From Paracoccaceae bacterium (lineage in GTDB: Bacteria > Pseudomonadota > Alphaproteobacteria > Rhodobacterales > Rhodobacteraceae), in NCBI GenBank assembly GCA_022448925.1, contig JAKVCP010000004.1:36123-92558 (forward strand): 56,436 bases of DNA, in the 5' to 3' direction. The notes below the pieces were generated by a model. The model was not told the DNA's origin, did no database searches, and saw nothing but the letters and a program-made list of their open reading frames with translations. The position numbers and the translations under genes were made by a program. This document shows, one piece after another, positions 29,169 to 38,725 of the stretch. The first letter of the stretch is position 1; each line of letters opens with the position of its first letter.

Positions 29169-30058
29169 CAGTCAGTGGGGGCTGGTAAAGCCTTGATGTA
29201 GGCTGCAACAGCCGCTCGGTCTTGGGCCGGTAACACCGCGAAATTTTCGATCACGGCCACCATGTGGCCTCCTGCGCTGTCAAATTCGGGTGTAAAGCCG
29301 CTTTCCAGGTAGTAGGCAATGTCTGCCGCATCCCAGGTCAGCACATTCGGCGTCAAAGCTGGAACATTGCCCTGGCCCGAGGGGTTCGGTGCCCCGGCCA
29401 GCCACTTTCCGGTCTGAAATCCGCCCAGGGCGTTGCGTGGCGTGTGGCATTCCCCGCAGTGGGCCAGGGCCTCAACCAGATAACGCCCGCGCTCCAGTTC
29501 AGGGGTTGGCGCATCCATTTCCCAGGTTTCTTTTGAAAACAAGAGCTTCCAACCGCCAACGCTGCGCCGGACAGAGAAGGGGAAGCCGATTTCATGAGGC
29601 TGTGATGGGGTATCGCTGGCGGGCAGTGTTTGAACATATGACCACAGATCGACCAGATCCTGTTGTGTCATCTTTGCATACGCTGCGTAGGGAAAGGCGG
29701 GATAATAGTGGTGCCCCTCGGGAGACACGCCGCGCATCACGGCTGTCCCAAAGTCGTTCAGGCTCCATCCGCCAATGCCGTGGGTGTTATCCGAAGAAAT
29801 ATTCGGTGCAAGGAAAGTGCCAAAGTCCGAGACAAAGCGTTGACCTCCGGCCAGAACAAGCTTGGCGTCGCCTTGTGCTTTTGGCGCCGCATGGCACGAG
29901 GCACAGCCCGCGGCAGCAAAAACCTGCGCGCCGCGGGCTGCGTCCCCGGTCAGTCCGGCAAAGGTGTCATGCGGCAGGGGCGTTGCGCGAGTAAGCCAAA
30001 GTCCGATCCCGGCTGCGAGGACCGCCGCCAGAACCAAGACCCTTAGGAAACGGCGCAT
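29168..30058 (-). CDS. Membrane-anchored diheme cytochrome c
   Basis: The 296-residue protein begins with a membrane helix or uncleaved signal (RRFLRVLVLAAVLAAGIGLW) and has two haem c motifs, CASCH near residue 45 and CGECH near residue 200. The spacing and segments such as LAPNISSDNTHGIGGWSLND and ALTPNVLTWDAADIAYYLES match the cytochrome subunit of PQQ- or FAD-dependent dehydrogenases. It would pass electrons in the periplasm. Its ATG overlaps the TAA of the cytochrome c' gene (TAATG), so both are coupled. No dehydrogenase is adjacent, so the donor is unknown. Confidence 0.92.
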   Translation of the reverse strand: MRRFLRVLVLAAVLAAGIGLWLTRATPLPHDTFAGLTGDAARGAQVFAAAGCASCHAAPKAQGDAKLVLAGGQRFVSDFGTFLAPNISSDNTHGIGGWSLNDFGTAVMRGVSPEGHHYYPAFPYAAYAKMTQQDLVDLWSYVQTLPASDTPSQPHEIGFPFSVRRSVGGWKLLFSKETWEMDAPTPELERGRYLVEALAHCGECHTPRNALGGFQTGKWLAGAPNPSGQGNVPALTPNVLTWDAADIAYYLESGFTPEFDSAGGHMVAVIENFAVLPAQDRAAVAAYIKALPAPTD

Positions 30059-30501
30059 TATTTCGCGCGGAACGACGTATGGCAGCTTTTGCAAGTGCCT
30101 CCGACTGCGCCCAAAATCGGTCCAAGCGCATCTTTGCCTGTCCCTGCTTCGGCGACGGCCTTTTCAGCGCCCGCGACAAACTTGGCCCATTCGGCTGCAA
30201 AGGCATCTGCATCGTCCCAGATGGCCGGAAGTGATGCTGTCCCCTCGGCGGTGCCATCTTGCCAAAGAATATCCGGGTCAATCATGGCGATACCGGCCAA
30301 AGAGTTGGCTGCCGCCTGGGCCGCGGCCGCATCATATTCCGTCTTGCCTTGTGCCATGCCGCCAAGAACACCAAGGCTCATCGCCATGGTGGCCATTTGG
30401 CCTTGCCGTGCCTTGACCGGGAAGGGGACTTTACCTTGTGCCAGCGCGATGCTGCCGGCGAAAGTGGAAAGGATGGCTGCTGCCGCGATTACGCGTTTCA
30501 T
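30058..30501 (-). CDS. Cytochrome c' / c556-type
   Basis: The 147-residue product has a signal peptide cleaved after SIALA and a four-helix cytochrome c' pattern with a C-terminal haem site CKSCHTSFRAK. The region VKARQGQMATMAMSLGVLGG near the mature N-terminus is the usual first helix. Such proteins bind NO or carry electrons in the periplasm. It is the upstream gene of a two-gene cytochrome operon and is preceded by a 700-base region without genes. Confidence 0.93.
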   Translation of the reverse strand: MKRVIAAAAILSTFAGSIALAQGKVPFPVKARQGQMATMAMSLGVLGGMAQGKTEYDAAAAQAAANSLAGIAMIDPDILWQDGTAEGTASLPAIWDDADAFAAEWAKFVAGAEKAVAEAGTGKDALGPILGAVGGTCKSCHTSFRAK

Positions 30502-31219
30502 ATCGGCTCTCCCAAAAATGATATAAAGATTCTGTCACTATGCATGGTCAGGTCACCAAGTGTACCGCGTAAATTCGCAGAGAGGGTAGCAATTCTTGCA
30601 CAGTTCCCTTGATTGAGAGGCGCTGTGTGCGACCTGTGGGATCGTTGCGCGATACCATGGTCACCCACAAACCGGCATTTCATGATGTGGCTGCGCCAAA
30701 GGGTGATTTGCAGCCGATTTGACGCGTCAGACAGGATTTGCGGAAACATCACCTGAGAGACTTGTCAAAGATCCCGGAGGCGCAGGCGCAAGTTTGCGTC
30801 CAGACTGGAAACGTTCCGGGTTTTTCAAAACGGCCGCCTGACCTGTGCAACCGTGCCTCCACCAAGCTATATCCTGCTGCTGTCGCAGATGCGGGTACGG
30901 CGCCGTGCACGGCTTCATATCCGGATCGTCAGATCGCCAACTCTGAACACGGCGCAAGCCCCTGGCTCTGCTGCGTACACTTATCGATTCCGCAAAATTT
31001 CCAACCTTTGATAGGCAGGTCGGGTTAGTATGTCTTCTCAGTCCCATCGCAGTTGGGTAAATCAAACGTCTTGACGAACTGACGCTCTCGCCTTGCGCTG
31101 CTGACACCGCTTAACTCAGAGGACGCGGTACACAGCAGGGCGCCGTTGGTGGGCAGACACGAAAGAGAGACTGATGAATAAACGTCGGAATGGTCCGGGT
31201 GATTTGGGGGTGCCAACGT
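30502..31219. other. Gene-free stretch of about 0.7 kb
   Basis: Several frames of 60-125 codons exist on both strands but none has recognisable motifs, and they overlap one another. The part next to the cytochrome c' start must hold that promoter. No repeats or RNA genes were noticed. Confidence 0.4.
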
Positions 31220-31765
31220 ATGGTTGACCATGTCGTTCCGCACAAACCCGAGTGGAAACACGCATTCCTCTGCGAGGCGCATGCCATACAAAGTGGATTA
31301 AGCGGCACTGAAATTGAGCTGCATCATATTGGCAGCACGTCGATAGAGGGAATCCTTGCGAAGCCAATCATTGATATCCTTGGTGCGGTGTCGGACTTGA
31401 AAGAAATCGACAGCAAATCGGGTGCGTTTGAAGGTCTCGGATATGAAGTGATGGGTGCGTTCGGAATTGCCGGGCGGCGATACTTCCGAAAAGGTGATGG
31501 TCTTGGCAAGCGCACGCACCATCTGCACATTTTCCAAACAGGCTCTGCCCACATTGAGCGCCATCTGGCGTTTCGCGACTATCTTGTAGAGCATCCGGGG
31601 AAAGCCGCAGAGTATTCGGCGCTCAAGGCCAAACTCACCTCATCCCGAAACGCCACCTAGGATGGTTATCTGGAGGGCAAAGAGCCATTCGTTCTTGCGA
31701 CGCAGCAAGAGGCGCTTCTTTGGCGTAAATCGCTATTGGGTCAGGATGCATTGAACCCCGAATGA
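31220..31765 (+). pseudogene. GrpB family gene interrupted by an in-frame amber codon
   Basis: The product is a GrpB-type nucleotidyltransferase-fold protein: MVDHVVPHKPEWKHAFL at the start, ELHHIGSTSIEGILAKPIID with the conserved HIGSTS, and RHLAFRDYLVEHPGKAAEYS. A TAG at 31658-31660 cuts the frame after SSRNAT. The same frame then continues DGYLEGKEPFVLATQQEALL to a TGA, which is the normal GrpB C-terminus with the GKEPFV motif. The full frame has 182 codons including both stops, a normal family length. It is either a nonsense mutation, a read-through codon or a sequencing error. A truncated 146-residue protein lacking the last helix could still be made. Confidence 0.82.
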
Positions 31766-31795
31766 GCTAAGATCGAAAGTTTGGTGACGGTTTGA

Positions 31796-32225
31796 TCAGG
31801 CGGCCGGTTGACGGTGCTTGAGGCCGTCGACACAGGCCATGCCCTGAATGATTTCGGGCATGCGGTTTGCGCCCCCGGGGTTGTGCCCAGTCCCGAGTGC
31901 TGAGATCATGAGTTTGAACGCCATCGCCAACCCGGTTGTGCGACCCGGACAGCCTTTGGTTGTACCGGCCCGGTGGCGCACAGTGGCGCAGGTACTTTCG
32001 ATGACGTTGGTGGTCCGGACATGTTTCCCGTGTTTGACCGGGACATCGTGGTGGTGAAAAGCCCCGCCGCGTTCGGACCAAGAAGCGCGGCCAGCGCTTT
32101 CTGGACGGATTGGGCCAGGACCGGGTCCGACGGCAGAATCGAAGAGGTGAACTGCGCTGTCTTAGCCAATGTCCCCGATCTCGAATGCGTAGACCCTTTA
32201 CGGCCTTGGGGCCAACCCCGGTCAT
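31796..32225 (-). pseudogene. IS256-family transposase relic, C-terminal part
   Basis: The minus strand carries the end of an IS256-type (Mutator) transposase in broken frames. Upstream bits resemble AVKGLRIRDR and a degraded FYDFPAEHW region, then in another frame VRHRAGTTKGCPGRTTGLAM followed by AFKLMISA, and the terminal RMPEIIQGMACVDGLKH. The first two catalytic acids lie in the missing upstream part. It starts 30 bases from the broken GrpB gene, so insertion and decay of that gene may be related. Confidence 0.75.
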
Positions 32226-33127
32226 AATTTCGCGCTCTGGTAGGAGGCCATAAAGGCCGATATTCAGATGTCCCTGTGATGTAGGCGCATTGGCAAGCTG
32301 AAACGGCTATGCGCTCAGCTTAGCCACGAGCGCCTGTTTTATCATCCGACGCGTTCCAGATCGGATCTGGTCAGCCAGCGCGTGTCTTTCGTCATGTGTC
32401 ATATTCCTGTATCTGCGAGAATTGACAGGGTCTTCAAAACCGCCATGTTATGCCGCAGCGTTAGGAGGTCGCCATCTTTCAGCTGTTTCTCCGCTTCATG
32501 CCTGCCTTGATCACCCAAATTGGTGCGCGCATGCGAAAGATTTTAGTAAAATTTGGCCGTTCAAAGGGGCGGGCACCCGCTGAAGCTGGTCGGACGCAAC
32601 AGTCATGTTTGCTCGGGTTCGTTTAGAACTGGTGAATCAGCTTGGTGAAATCTGACACGCAGATGCGCAACGCAACTGCTCTGACGGGCCAGCGCACCTT
32701 GATCGGTCCTTCGTTGGACAAGAGCGGCATGGTACTTTGCGCCATTGTCCCAAAGGGCCCTGCACAAAGATCCTGAACAAGAGCCGGCCATAGCGGCGAT
32801 GAAGCCCATGTTACCCGTCATCTGCCACAGTGTTGGACACCCATAGAGGTGCTGGGTGGCGGCAGGACAGGCAGCCGATCCTCACTGTGCGTGGGCCTTG
32901 TTGGGCCGGCTTGCCAACCTAGACTGAATACACGTGGATCCAAGACATGTCGGCAAAGGGCGAAAAGCCCGCTTGGAAATGCAAGGGCATGCGCGCCTGC
33001 ATTCAGTGCTGATGGCTTTACAACATGTCTGTCACTATCAGTGCTGCACCTTCTGTCATGGTTTCCATCGTCGCACAGGTTGCAAACCTTGGCTGAGCCT
33101 GGAGATGAAGCCTTTTTGCAAAAAAAA
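32226..33127. other. Gene-free stretch of about 0.9 kb
   Basis: This follows the IS256 relic. A minus-strand frame of 31 codons (32308-32400) starts MTHDERHALADQIRSGTRRM and looks mildly helical, but has no known match. Other frames up to 97 codons lack motifs. It is likely decayed DNA. Confidence 0.35.
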
Positions 33128-33153
33128 GGGTCGCGGTCTTAACAACGCGACCC
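33128..33153 (-). terminator. Rho-independent terminator of the glycine-rich gene
   Basis: An 8-bp stem GGGTCGCG / CGCGACCC with a 10-base loop is followed on the minus strand by a long T run (A run at 33114-33127). It supports transcription of the small gene upstream. Confidence 0.9.
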
Positions 33154-33178
33154 TGCCAAGCTGTTCCTGACCGGAAAA

Positions 33179-33466
33179 TCAGCCCTTCATATTTTTCATA
33201 ACGATGCCGACGACTTGCTGGACGACCATACCAGCAACGCCGCCACCGACCAGATTACCGGCCATTGCGCCGATATCCATGCCACCGGCTGCGTCACCAC
33301 CAGCTGCACCCAGAAGACCGCCCAATAACTGACCGCCGCCCACACCGCCGACAACACCGGCGATCAAGTTTCCGATGCCTCCCATGCCACCGCTGCCTGG
33401 CCCGACTTTTCCACCCGCGGCGCCGCCAAGTGCGCCACCGAGTGCCTGTGCGATAAGTGTTTCCAT
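33179..33466 (-). CDS. Small glycine-rich membrane-associated protein
   Basis: The 95-residue product starts METLIAQALGGALGGAAGG and is dominated by Gly, Ala, Val and Met, with GLLGAAGGDAAGGMD in the middle and VVQQVVGIVMKNMKG at the end. Runs of small hydrophobic residues suggest helices that pack in or on the membrane. Similar short proteins are annotated as hypothetical in alphaproteobacteria. A GGGAGAGGG ribosome binding site lies before the ATG and a strong terminator follows, so it is probably a real, independently expressed gene. No function can be given. Confidence 0.75.
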   Translation of the reverse strand: METLIAQALGGALGGAAGGKVGPGSGGMGGIGNLIAGVVGGVGGGQLLGGLLGAAGGDAAGGMDIGAMAGNLVGGGVAGMVVQQVVGIVMKNMKG

Positions 33467-34068
33467 CTTCCCTCTCCCTGGTTAATGCGCCACTCGTGAA
33501 AAGAATGACCCACGACATACAACCACTCTTCTAGCGGAAAGGTCAAATTTTGTGCAAATGCAGTGTCCGATCGCGCAGATATCTTGTCCCTCCACTGTTT
33601 CACATGACTGCGCTTGGCATTGACGCAGAACCTCCAATCGTCTGAGGCCATCGCCGGCTTTGACCTGTGCGAAACAGCCCAGATCGGGAGCCCGCGTCCT
33701 GATTGAGGTCATGTCATCTGCTGTATCTGGCTGAAACGGAGCCTCTTCACCAAGGCTGCGAAGGGCCCCTGCAAGAACGATTTCTATCTTGGTGGATGTC
33801 GGTTTCAGGTTTGTTGAACGTGTCGGCGACTTTGGGGAAAGGGGCGTGGCGAAATGAATGGTCTGGACTGCCTGCATCATATCGCTGCGGGCAGACAAGA
33901 TGTTCCGTTGTTTCGAGCAGGGCGGACCTGCCCGGCAGCTTGAACCAATGGTATTATCCCGGTCTGCTGTTCAGGCCCGCAGTTTTCCACGCGGGCGCTG
34001 TGTGACATGTGTTTTGCATATCATCGCTTACCGGGATTTCGCCGGTCGGAGTGCTGTGACTGCGTGAC
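33467..34068. other. Stretch of about 0.6 kb without a supported gene
   Basis: The longest frame (minus strand, 138 codons) has no motif and an uneven, cysteine- and arginine-rich composition in its second half, typical of non-coding DNA. No terminator for hpt was seen. Confidence 0.35.
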
Positions 34069-34614
34069 TTAGTCCGGGTCGGTAAAACGAACCGATCCAA
34101 TGAATGGCAGGTTTCTATTTCTTTGTGCAAAATCAATGCCGTAGCCGACCACGAATTCGTCGGGTATCTCAAATCCGATCCAACTGGATTTGAAGTCCAC
34201 CTCGCGCCGCGTCGGTTTGTCGAGCAGCGCGATCGAGCGCAGCCGATGCGGGTTTCGTGACCGCAATAGCGCCATCACATGGTTCAGCGTATGACCGGTG
34301 TCGACAATGTCTTCAACCACCAGGACATCCCGTCCCTCGATCTGCCCGCGCAAATCCTTGAGAATGCGCACCTCGCGGGAACTTTCCATGGCGTCGCCAT
34401 AGCTGCTGACCTCCATGAAGTCGACTTCGACCGGCAGGTCCAGCTCGCGCGCGAGATCAGCGATAAACACGAAAGATCCACGCAGTAGACCCACAACGAT
34501 CAGTTTGTCGGTGTCTCCGTATTCCTTGTGAATGTCTCGGCACAATTCTTCGATCCTGGCGGCAATTGCCTTGGCCGAGATCATTTCATCGATGACATAA
34601 GGACGCTCTGTCAT
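34069..34614 (-). CDS. hpt: Hypoxanthine phosphoribosyltransferase
   Basis: The 181-residue protein has the PRPP-binding motif [14 protein letters not shown] and the flanking [20 protein letters not shown], with the C-terminal [20 protein letters not shown] typical of Hpt. It salvages hypoxanthine (and often guanine) to nucleotides. Length is normal. It is divergent from the COQ10-like gene with 69 bases between the starts. Confidence 0.97.
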   Translation of the reverse strand: MTERPYVIDEMISAKAIAARIEELCRDIHKEYGDTDKLIVVGLLRGSFVFIADLARELDLPVEVDFMEVSSYGDAMESSREVRILKDLRGQIEGRDVLVVEDIVDTGHTLNHVMALLRSRNPHRLRSIALLDKPTRREVDFKSSWIGFEIPDEFVVGYGIDFAQRNRNLPFIGSVRFTDPD

Positions 34615-34683
34615 GTCTCACCCTTGATTTCCTGCCGCCAACATACGACACCCGCGCCACTGTCATGGAGCAAATGGGCGCAG

Positions 34684-35151
34684 ATGCCAACACATTCCGA
34701 GACCCGCGTTTTGCCGTATACCGCGCAACAAATGTACGACCTGGTGGCCGATGTCGCAGCCTATCCGCAGTTTCTGCCTTGGACTGCTGCCGCACGTATC
34801 AGGTCTCGTGACGATCGGGGCGATCATATACTCATGCTGGCGGATCTAGTCGTCAGCTTCAAAGTGTTTCGGGAAAAATTTGGCAGCCGGGTCGTGCTTT
34901 GGCCCGAGACCAAACGAATCGAAACTCAGTATCTGGATGGCCCGTTCAAACATCTTGTGTCGAACTGGGCATTTCACGATGTCGAAGGCGGCTGCCAGGT
35001 GGCGTTCGATGTAGATTTCGAATTCAAGAATGTGATTTTGCAAAAAGCCGCAGGTCTCTTTTTCTTTGAGGCCATGCAGCGGATTGTTCGCGCGTTCGAA
35101 GACCGCGCCAGTGCGCTGTACGGCCCCGCGCTGCACCGACCTCTGGCATGA
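34684..35151 (+). CDS. Coenzyme Q-binding protein COQ10 homologue (RatA/START family)
   Basis: The 155-residue product is a single START-like domain: MPTHSETRVLPYTAQQMYDL then VADVAAYPQFLPWT at the start and DFEFKNVILQKAAGLFFFEA near the end. In alphaproteobacteria this family is the COQ10 homologue that binds ubiquinone and supports respiration. The E. coli relative RatA is listed as a toxin, but no antitoxin partner is here. The start was set at MPTHSE because a longer frame has no family resemblance. Confidence 0.9.
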   Translation: MPTHSETRVLPYTAQQMYDLVADVAAYPQFLPWTAAARIRSRDDRGDHILMLADLVVSFKVFREKFGSRVVLWPETKRIETQYLDGPFKHLVSNWAFHDVEGGCQVAFDVDFEFKNVILQKAAGLFFFEAMQRIVRAFEDRASALYGPALHRPLA

Positions 35152-35161
35152 TCGTGCCCCA

Positions 35162-36535
35162 TCAGTTCTGGCGCACGACCTTGCCTGGGTTCAAAATGCC
35201 CTGAGGATCAAGGCTACGCTTTATTTCGCTCATGACATCCCATCCGCCCTGATGTTCGGCGGCCATGTAGTCCAGTTTGCCCATACCCACGCCGTGTTCG
35301 CCGGTGCAGGTGCCCCCGAATCGAAGAGAGCGTTCGACCATACGGTGGGACAGGCGCTTTGCTTCCTCCAGATCCTCTGGCCGATCCGGATGCACAAGGA
35401 GAACGGCATGAAAATTGCCGTCGCCAACATGGCCGACAATGGGGCCCTGGATACGTGATGCGGCAATATCGGCACGCGTTTCCTCGACCGCTTCGGCGAG
35501 CCGCGAAATCGGCACGCAGATGTCAGTCACCAGACCACGCGCGCCTTTTTCCAGTGCGATTATGGCATAATAGGCGTTGTGACGCAGCGCCCATAGCGCG
35601 CGGCGTTCCTCTTCCTTGGTGGACCAACGAAATTCTTGGCCTCCGTTTGCCTGCGCGATTTCACCAAAGCGTTCCGATTGTTCGGCAACGGCGGCATCAC
35701 TGCCGTGGAACTCTATCATCAGGTGAGGCGCTTCTGGCAGATCCATCTTTGCATAGGCATTGAACGCGGCGGCCGCATCGGCGCCAACAAATTCGATGCG
35801 CGCCATGGGGATGCCCGACTGGATGGTTTCAATGACCGCCTGCACTGCCCCCTCAAAGCTGTCAAAGGCGCATACGCCCGACGAGACGGCCTCGGGTTGG
35901 CCGTGCAGGCGCAGGGTCAGTTCGGTGATCAGACCAAGTGTGCCTTCGGACCCGACCATCAATCCGGTCAGGTCATACCCGGCGCTGGTCTTGCGCGCCT
36001 GTCCGCCGGTGCGGATCACTCGGCCATCAGCCAGCACCGCCTCTAGCCCTAGTACGTTGTCTCTCATTGTCCCGTAGCGCACGGTCGTTGTGCCGCTGGC
36101 CCGTGTGGCGGCCATCCCCCCCAAAGAGGCGTCAGCCCCCGGATCGACGGGAAAGAACAGGCCAGTCGCGCGGAGTTCTTCGTTCAGTGCAATGCGTGTG
36201 ATGCCGGGTTGCACCGTTACGGTCATATCCTCGGGTCGGACTTCAAGGACTTGATTCATATGACTGAAATCGACTGCAACGCCACCGCGAACAGCGGCTG
36301 TGTGACCCTCAAGCGATGTGCCCGCGCCAAAGCCAATGACCGGGCAGCCGTGCTCTGTGCAGATGCGCATTATGTGTGCGACCTCTTCGGTAGAGGTCGG
36401 ATAGGCAACCGCATCGGGTGGTGCGGCGCGATAATGTGCTTCAGAGTTGCCGTGTTGCTCAAGATCGTGCTTGGAGCGGCTCAGACGTTGCCCTAGGAAA
36501 AGAGATAACGCGTCGAGCGCGGTGACGATGGTCAT
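35162..36535 (-). CDS. FAD-linked oxidoreductase, D-lactate dehydrogenase / GlcD type
   Basis: The 457-residue protein has an N-terminal PCMH-type FAD domain (PVIGFGAGTSLEGHTAAVRG, ending with SAGYDLTGLMVGSEGTLGLI) and a C-terminal FAD-oxidase domain (HVGDGNFHAVLLV, GTCTGEHGVGMGKL, LDPQGILNPGKVV). This arrangement fits cytochrome-linked D-lactate dehydrogenase or the glycolate oxidase GlcD subunit. With no GlcE or GlcF partner beside it, D-lactate is the better guess. CAGGAG precedes the ATG. It converges on the COQ10-like gene, 10 bases apart, and is divergent from the ClC gene. Confidence 0.92.
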   Translation of the reverse strand: MTIVTALDALSLFLGQRLSRSKHDLEQHGNSEAHYRAAPPDAVAYPTSTEEVAHIMRICTEHGCPVIGFGAGTSLEGHTAAVRGGVAVDFSHMNQVLEVRPEDMTVTVQPGITRIALNEELRATGLFFPVDPGADASLGGMAATRASGTTTVRYGTMRDNVLGLEAVLADGRVIRTGGQARKTSAGYDLTGLMVGSEGTLGLITELTLRLHGQPEAVSSGVCAFDSFEGAVQAVIETIQSGIPMARIEFVGADAAAAFNAYAKMDLPEAPHLMIEFHGSDAAVAEQSERFGEIAQANGGQEFRWSTKEEERRALWALRHNAYYAIIALEKGARGLVTDICVPISRLAEAVEETRADIAASRIQGPIVGHVGDGNFHAVLLVHPDRPEDLEEAKRLSHRMVERSLRFGGTCTGEHGVGMGKLDYMAAEHQGGWDVMSEIKRSLDPQGILNPGKVVRQN

Positions 36536-36626
36536 GATTGGCTCCTGCTCCGGGGTCTCATCGCGATCATAGTCCCGCTTCGCTGCCGGGAAAAGACTGG
36601 AAAAAGACCGGAAAGGACCCAACGGA

Positions 36627-38321
36627 ATGGCCCAAAGGCCGCGCACGCCGCAAAATGCCTTGCAACGACAGGTGGGTGAAACTGCGGCCATGTGCGCGCG
36701 TGGTTGGGATATGCTGCGCCACCAAGGACCCGGCCAGATCCAGTTTTGGTTCATAGCCCTCGTGATCGGAAGTGCTGCGGGGTTTGCAGCGATCCTGTTC
36801 CGATATGCGATCGAGGGCCTGCAGGCATTGGTCTACGGCACGCCGGACGTGAATACCCTGGCCAGTTTCATCGAGGTTTTGCCGTGGTACCTCGTGGTTC
36901 TTATCCCGATGCTTGGGGGCATACTGGTGGGGCTGTTGCTGCACTATGGCACGCCGGATGGGCGCGTGCGATCGGTTGCTGATGTGATCGAGGGGGCAGC
37001 CTTGAATGATGGGCGGGTGGAAAAAAAGGCGGGGATGGCTTCGGCACTGTGTTCGATGATCACCCTGTCTACGGGCGGGTCCACCGGACGGGAAGGGCCT
37101 GTTGTGCATATCGCTGCGTTGATTTCGTCCTGGGTCAGCAACACCATACGTGCGGATGGTATCACGGGCCGTGACTTGCTGGGCTGCGCCGTGGCCGCCG
37201 CCGTTTCTGCCAGCTTCAATGCGCCGATCGCGGGGGCACTTTTCGCGCTAGAGGTGATCCTGCGCCATTTTGCGCTGCATGCCTTTGCGCCGATCGTGAT
37301 CGCTTCGGCGGCGGGAACGGTGATCAACAGGCTGGCCTTCGGAGACGTGACCGAGTTCACCCTGGTAGAAGAGGGCGTGCTTGAGTTCTATCTTGAATTG
37401 CCCGCTTTTTTGCTGCTTGGCCTGACCAGCGGCCTGATCGCAGTGATCATGATGCGCGCGGTATTCTTTGCAGACGATCTGGAAACACGCATACAGAACC
37501 GGTTGGGTCTGCCCCATTGGCTGCGTCCGGCGCTGGCCGGCATGATTTTGGGGCTTATGGCTCTGCAATACCCTCATATCATTGGCGTCGGGTATGAAAC
37601 GCTTGAGCGCGCCCTGACAGCGGATCTGGTTCTGTGGAATGCCGTTGTCTTCGCAATTTTCAAAGTCATCGCCGTGGCTGTGACCATGGGGGGGCGCATG
37701 GGCGGGGGTATGTTCTCTCCGTCGTTGATGGTGGGGGCATTGACCGGATTGGCCTTTGGTCTGATCGCCACCGGGATCGCGCCCGAGATTTCGGGGGCCG
37801 AGACGCTTTATGCACTGGCAGGCATGGGGGCCGTCGCGGCGGCGGTGCTGGGCGCGCCAATCTCGACGACGTTGATTGTCTTTGAGCTGACGGGAGACTG
37901 GCAGACCGGGCTGGCGGTCATGGTCTCGGTCTCGATGTCCACCGCCGTGGCCTCGCGCCTGGTGGATCGGTCGTTCTTTCTGACACAGCTGGAACGGCGC
38001 AACGTGCATCTTGCGGCCGGTCCGCAGGCCTATCTGCTGGCGATGTTCCGCGTTCAGGGCGTCATGCGCAAGCCGACCGATCCCGGATCGGCCAGTGAGG
38101 AAAAGGTGCTAAGCATGATCGACCAAGGCATCTGGGTGCGCCAATCCGCAACGCTTGAGGTGGCGTTGCCGCTGTTTGACAAGTCTGGCGCAGCCTATTT
38201 GCCGGTGGTGACGGTCGATGACGACGGCACGCCGACCCTACAAGGGGTGCTGTATCACGTCGACGCTTTGAAGGCCTACAACCGCGCCCTGGCCGCGACC
38301 GCCGCCGAAGAGCACAGCTAG
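36627..38321 (+). CDS. ClC-family chloride/proton antiporter
   Basis: The 564-residue membrane protein has the ClC anion-path motifs GGSTGREGPVVH (gating Glu), GGRMGGGMFSPSLMVGA and GAPISTTLIVFELTGDW, with a Glu in ALFALEVILR at the place of the internal proton glutamate of antiporters. About 16 hydrophobic helices span residues 40-450. After them a C-terminal piece (TLEVALPLFDKSGAAYLPVV) looks like one CBS domain, which may regulate it. The role is chloride-proton exchange across the inner membrane. A start further downstream at MCARGW is possible. Confidence 0.93.
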   Translation: MAQRPRTPQNALQRQVGETAAMCARGWDMLRHQGPGQIQFWFIALVIGSAAGFAAILFRYAIEGLQALVYGTPDVNTLASFIEVLPWYLVVLIPMLGGILVGLLLHYGTPDGRVRSVADVIEGAALNDGRVEKKAGMASALCSMITLSTGGSTGREGPVVHIAALISSWVSNTIRADGITGRDLLGCAVAAAVSASFNAPIAGALFALEVILRHFALHAFAPIVIASAAGTVINRLAFGDVTEFTLVEEGVLEFYLELPAFLLLGLTSGLIAVIMMRAVFFADDLETRIQNRLGLPHWLRPALAGMILGLMALQYPHIIGVGYETLERALTADLVLWNAVVFAIFKVIAVAVTMGGRMGGGMFSPSLMVGALTGLAFGLIATGIAPEISGAETLYALAGMGAVAAAVLGAPISTTLIVFELTGDWQTGLAVMVSVSMSTAVASRLVDRSFFLTQLERRNVHLAAGPQAYLLAMFRVQGVMRKPTDPGSASEEKVLSMIDQGIWVRQSATLEVALPLFDKSGAAYLPVVTVDDDGTPTLQGVLYHVDALKAYNRALAATAAEEHS

Positions 38322-38725
38322 CCGCCGCGATCAGAGGAAGTGACGCCATACAAGGCGGGTTGCGATGTCTCTCGGCGTTTTGGCTTCGCAGAGCAGGCTC
38401 GCGTGGGTTGTGTGGCCACCACACCCCGCTGATGGAGCCGGACTTGGTCATCCGCGTCTGTAATCCGCGCGGCACAGTCGAAAAGCACATCGAAGGGGCG
38501 CTTGCGGACAGGGCGAAATCCTGCAAATCGCCGCTTTGCTGTGAATGGCACTTCTGACCCCATGAAGGCGGATGCAGGGCGAGCAACGAAGGGCAGCAAT
38601 GCGCTGGGATCCGAGTTTTGAAAGGGTCGACTTTGCTGAACGCACACAATATAACCCTTTGATGAACTGCAGTAAAAACTGTGATCAAGTGCAGGATAAG
38701 GGCAAGGCGTTTCGGGAAATGTCAA
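38322..38725. other. Stretch of 0.4 kb without a supported gene
   Basis: Between the ClC stop and the Trypco2-like gene only overlapping frames without motifs are seen. It should contain the promoter of the small downstream gene. Confidence 0.35.

Noticed and set aside
33482-33898. Open frame of 138 codons on the minus strand before hpt
   Set aside because: No family motif, irregular composition rich in Cys and Arg, and no ribosome binding site.
34684-35151. RatA toxin of a toxin-antitoxin system
   Set aside because: The family is better explained as the COQ10 ubiquinone-binding homologue and no antitoxin gene lies beside it.
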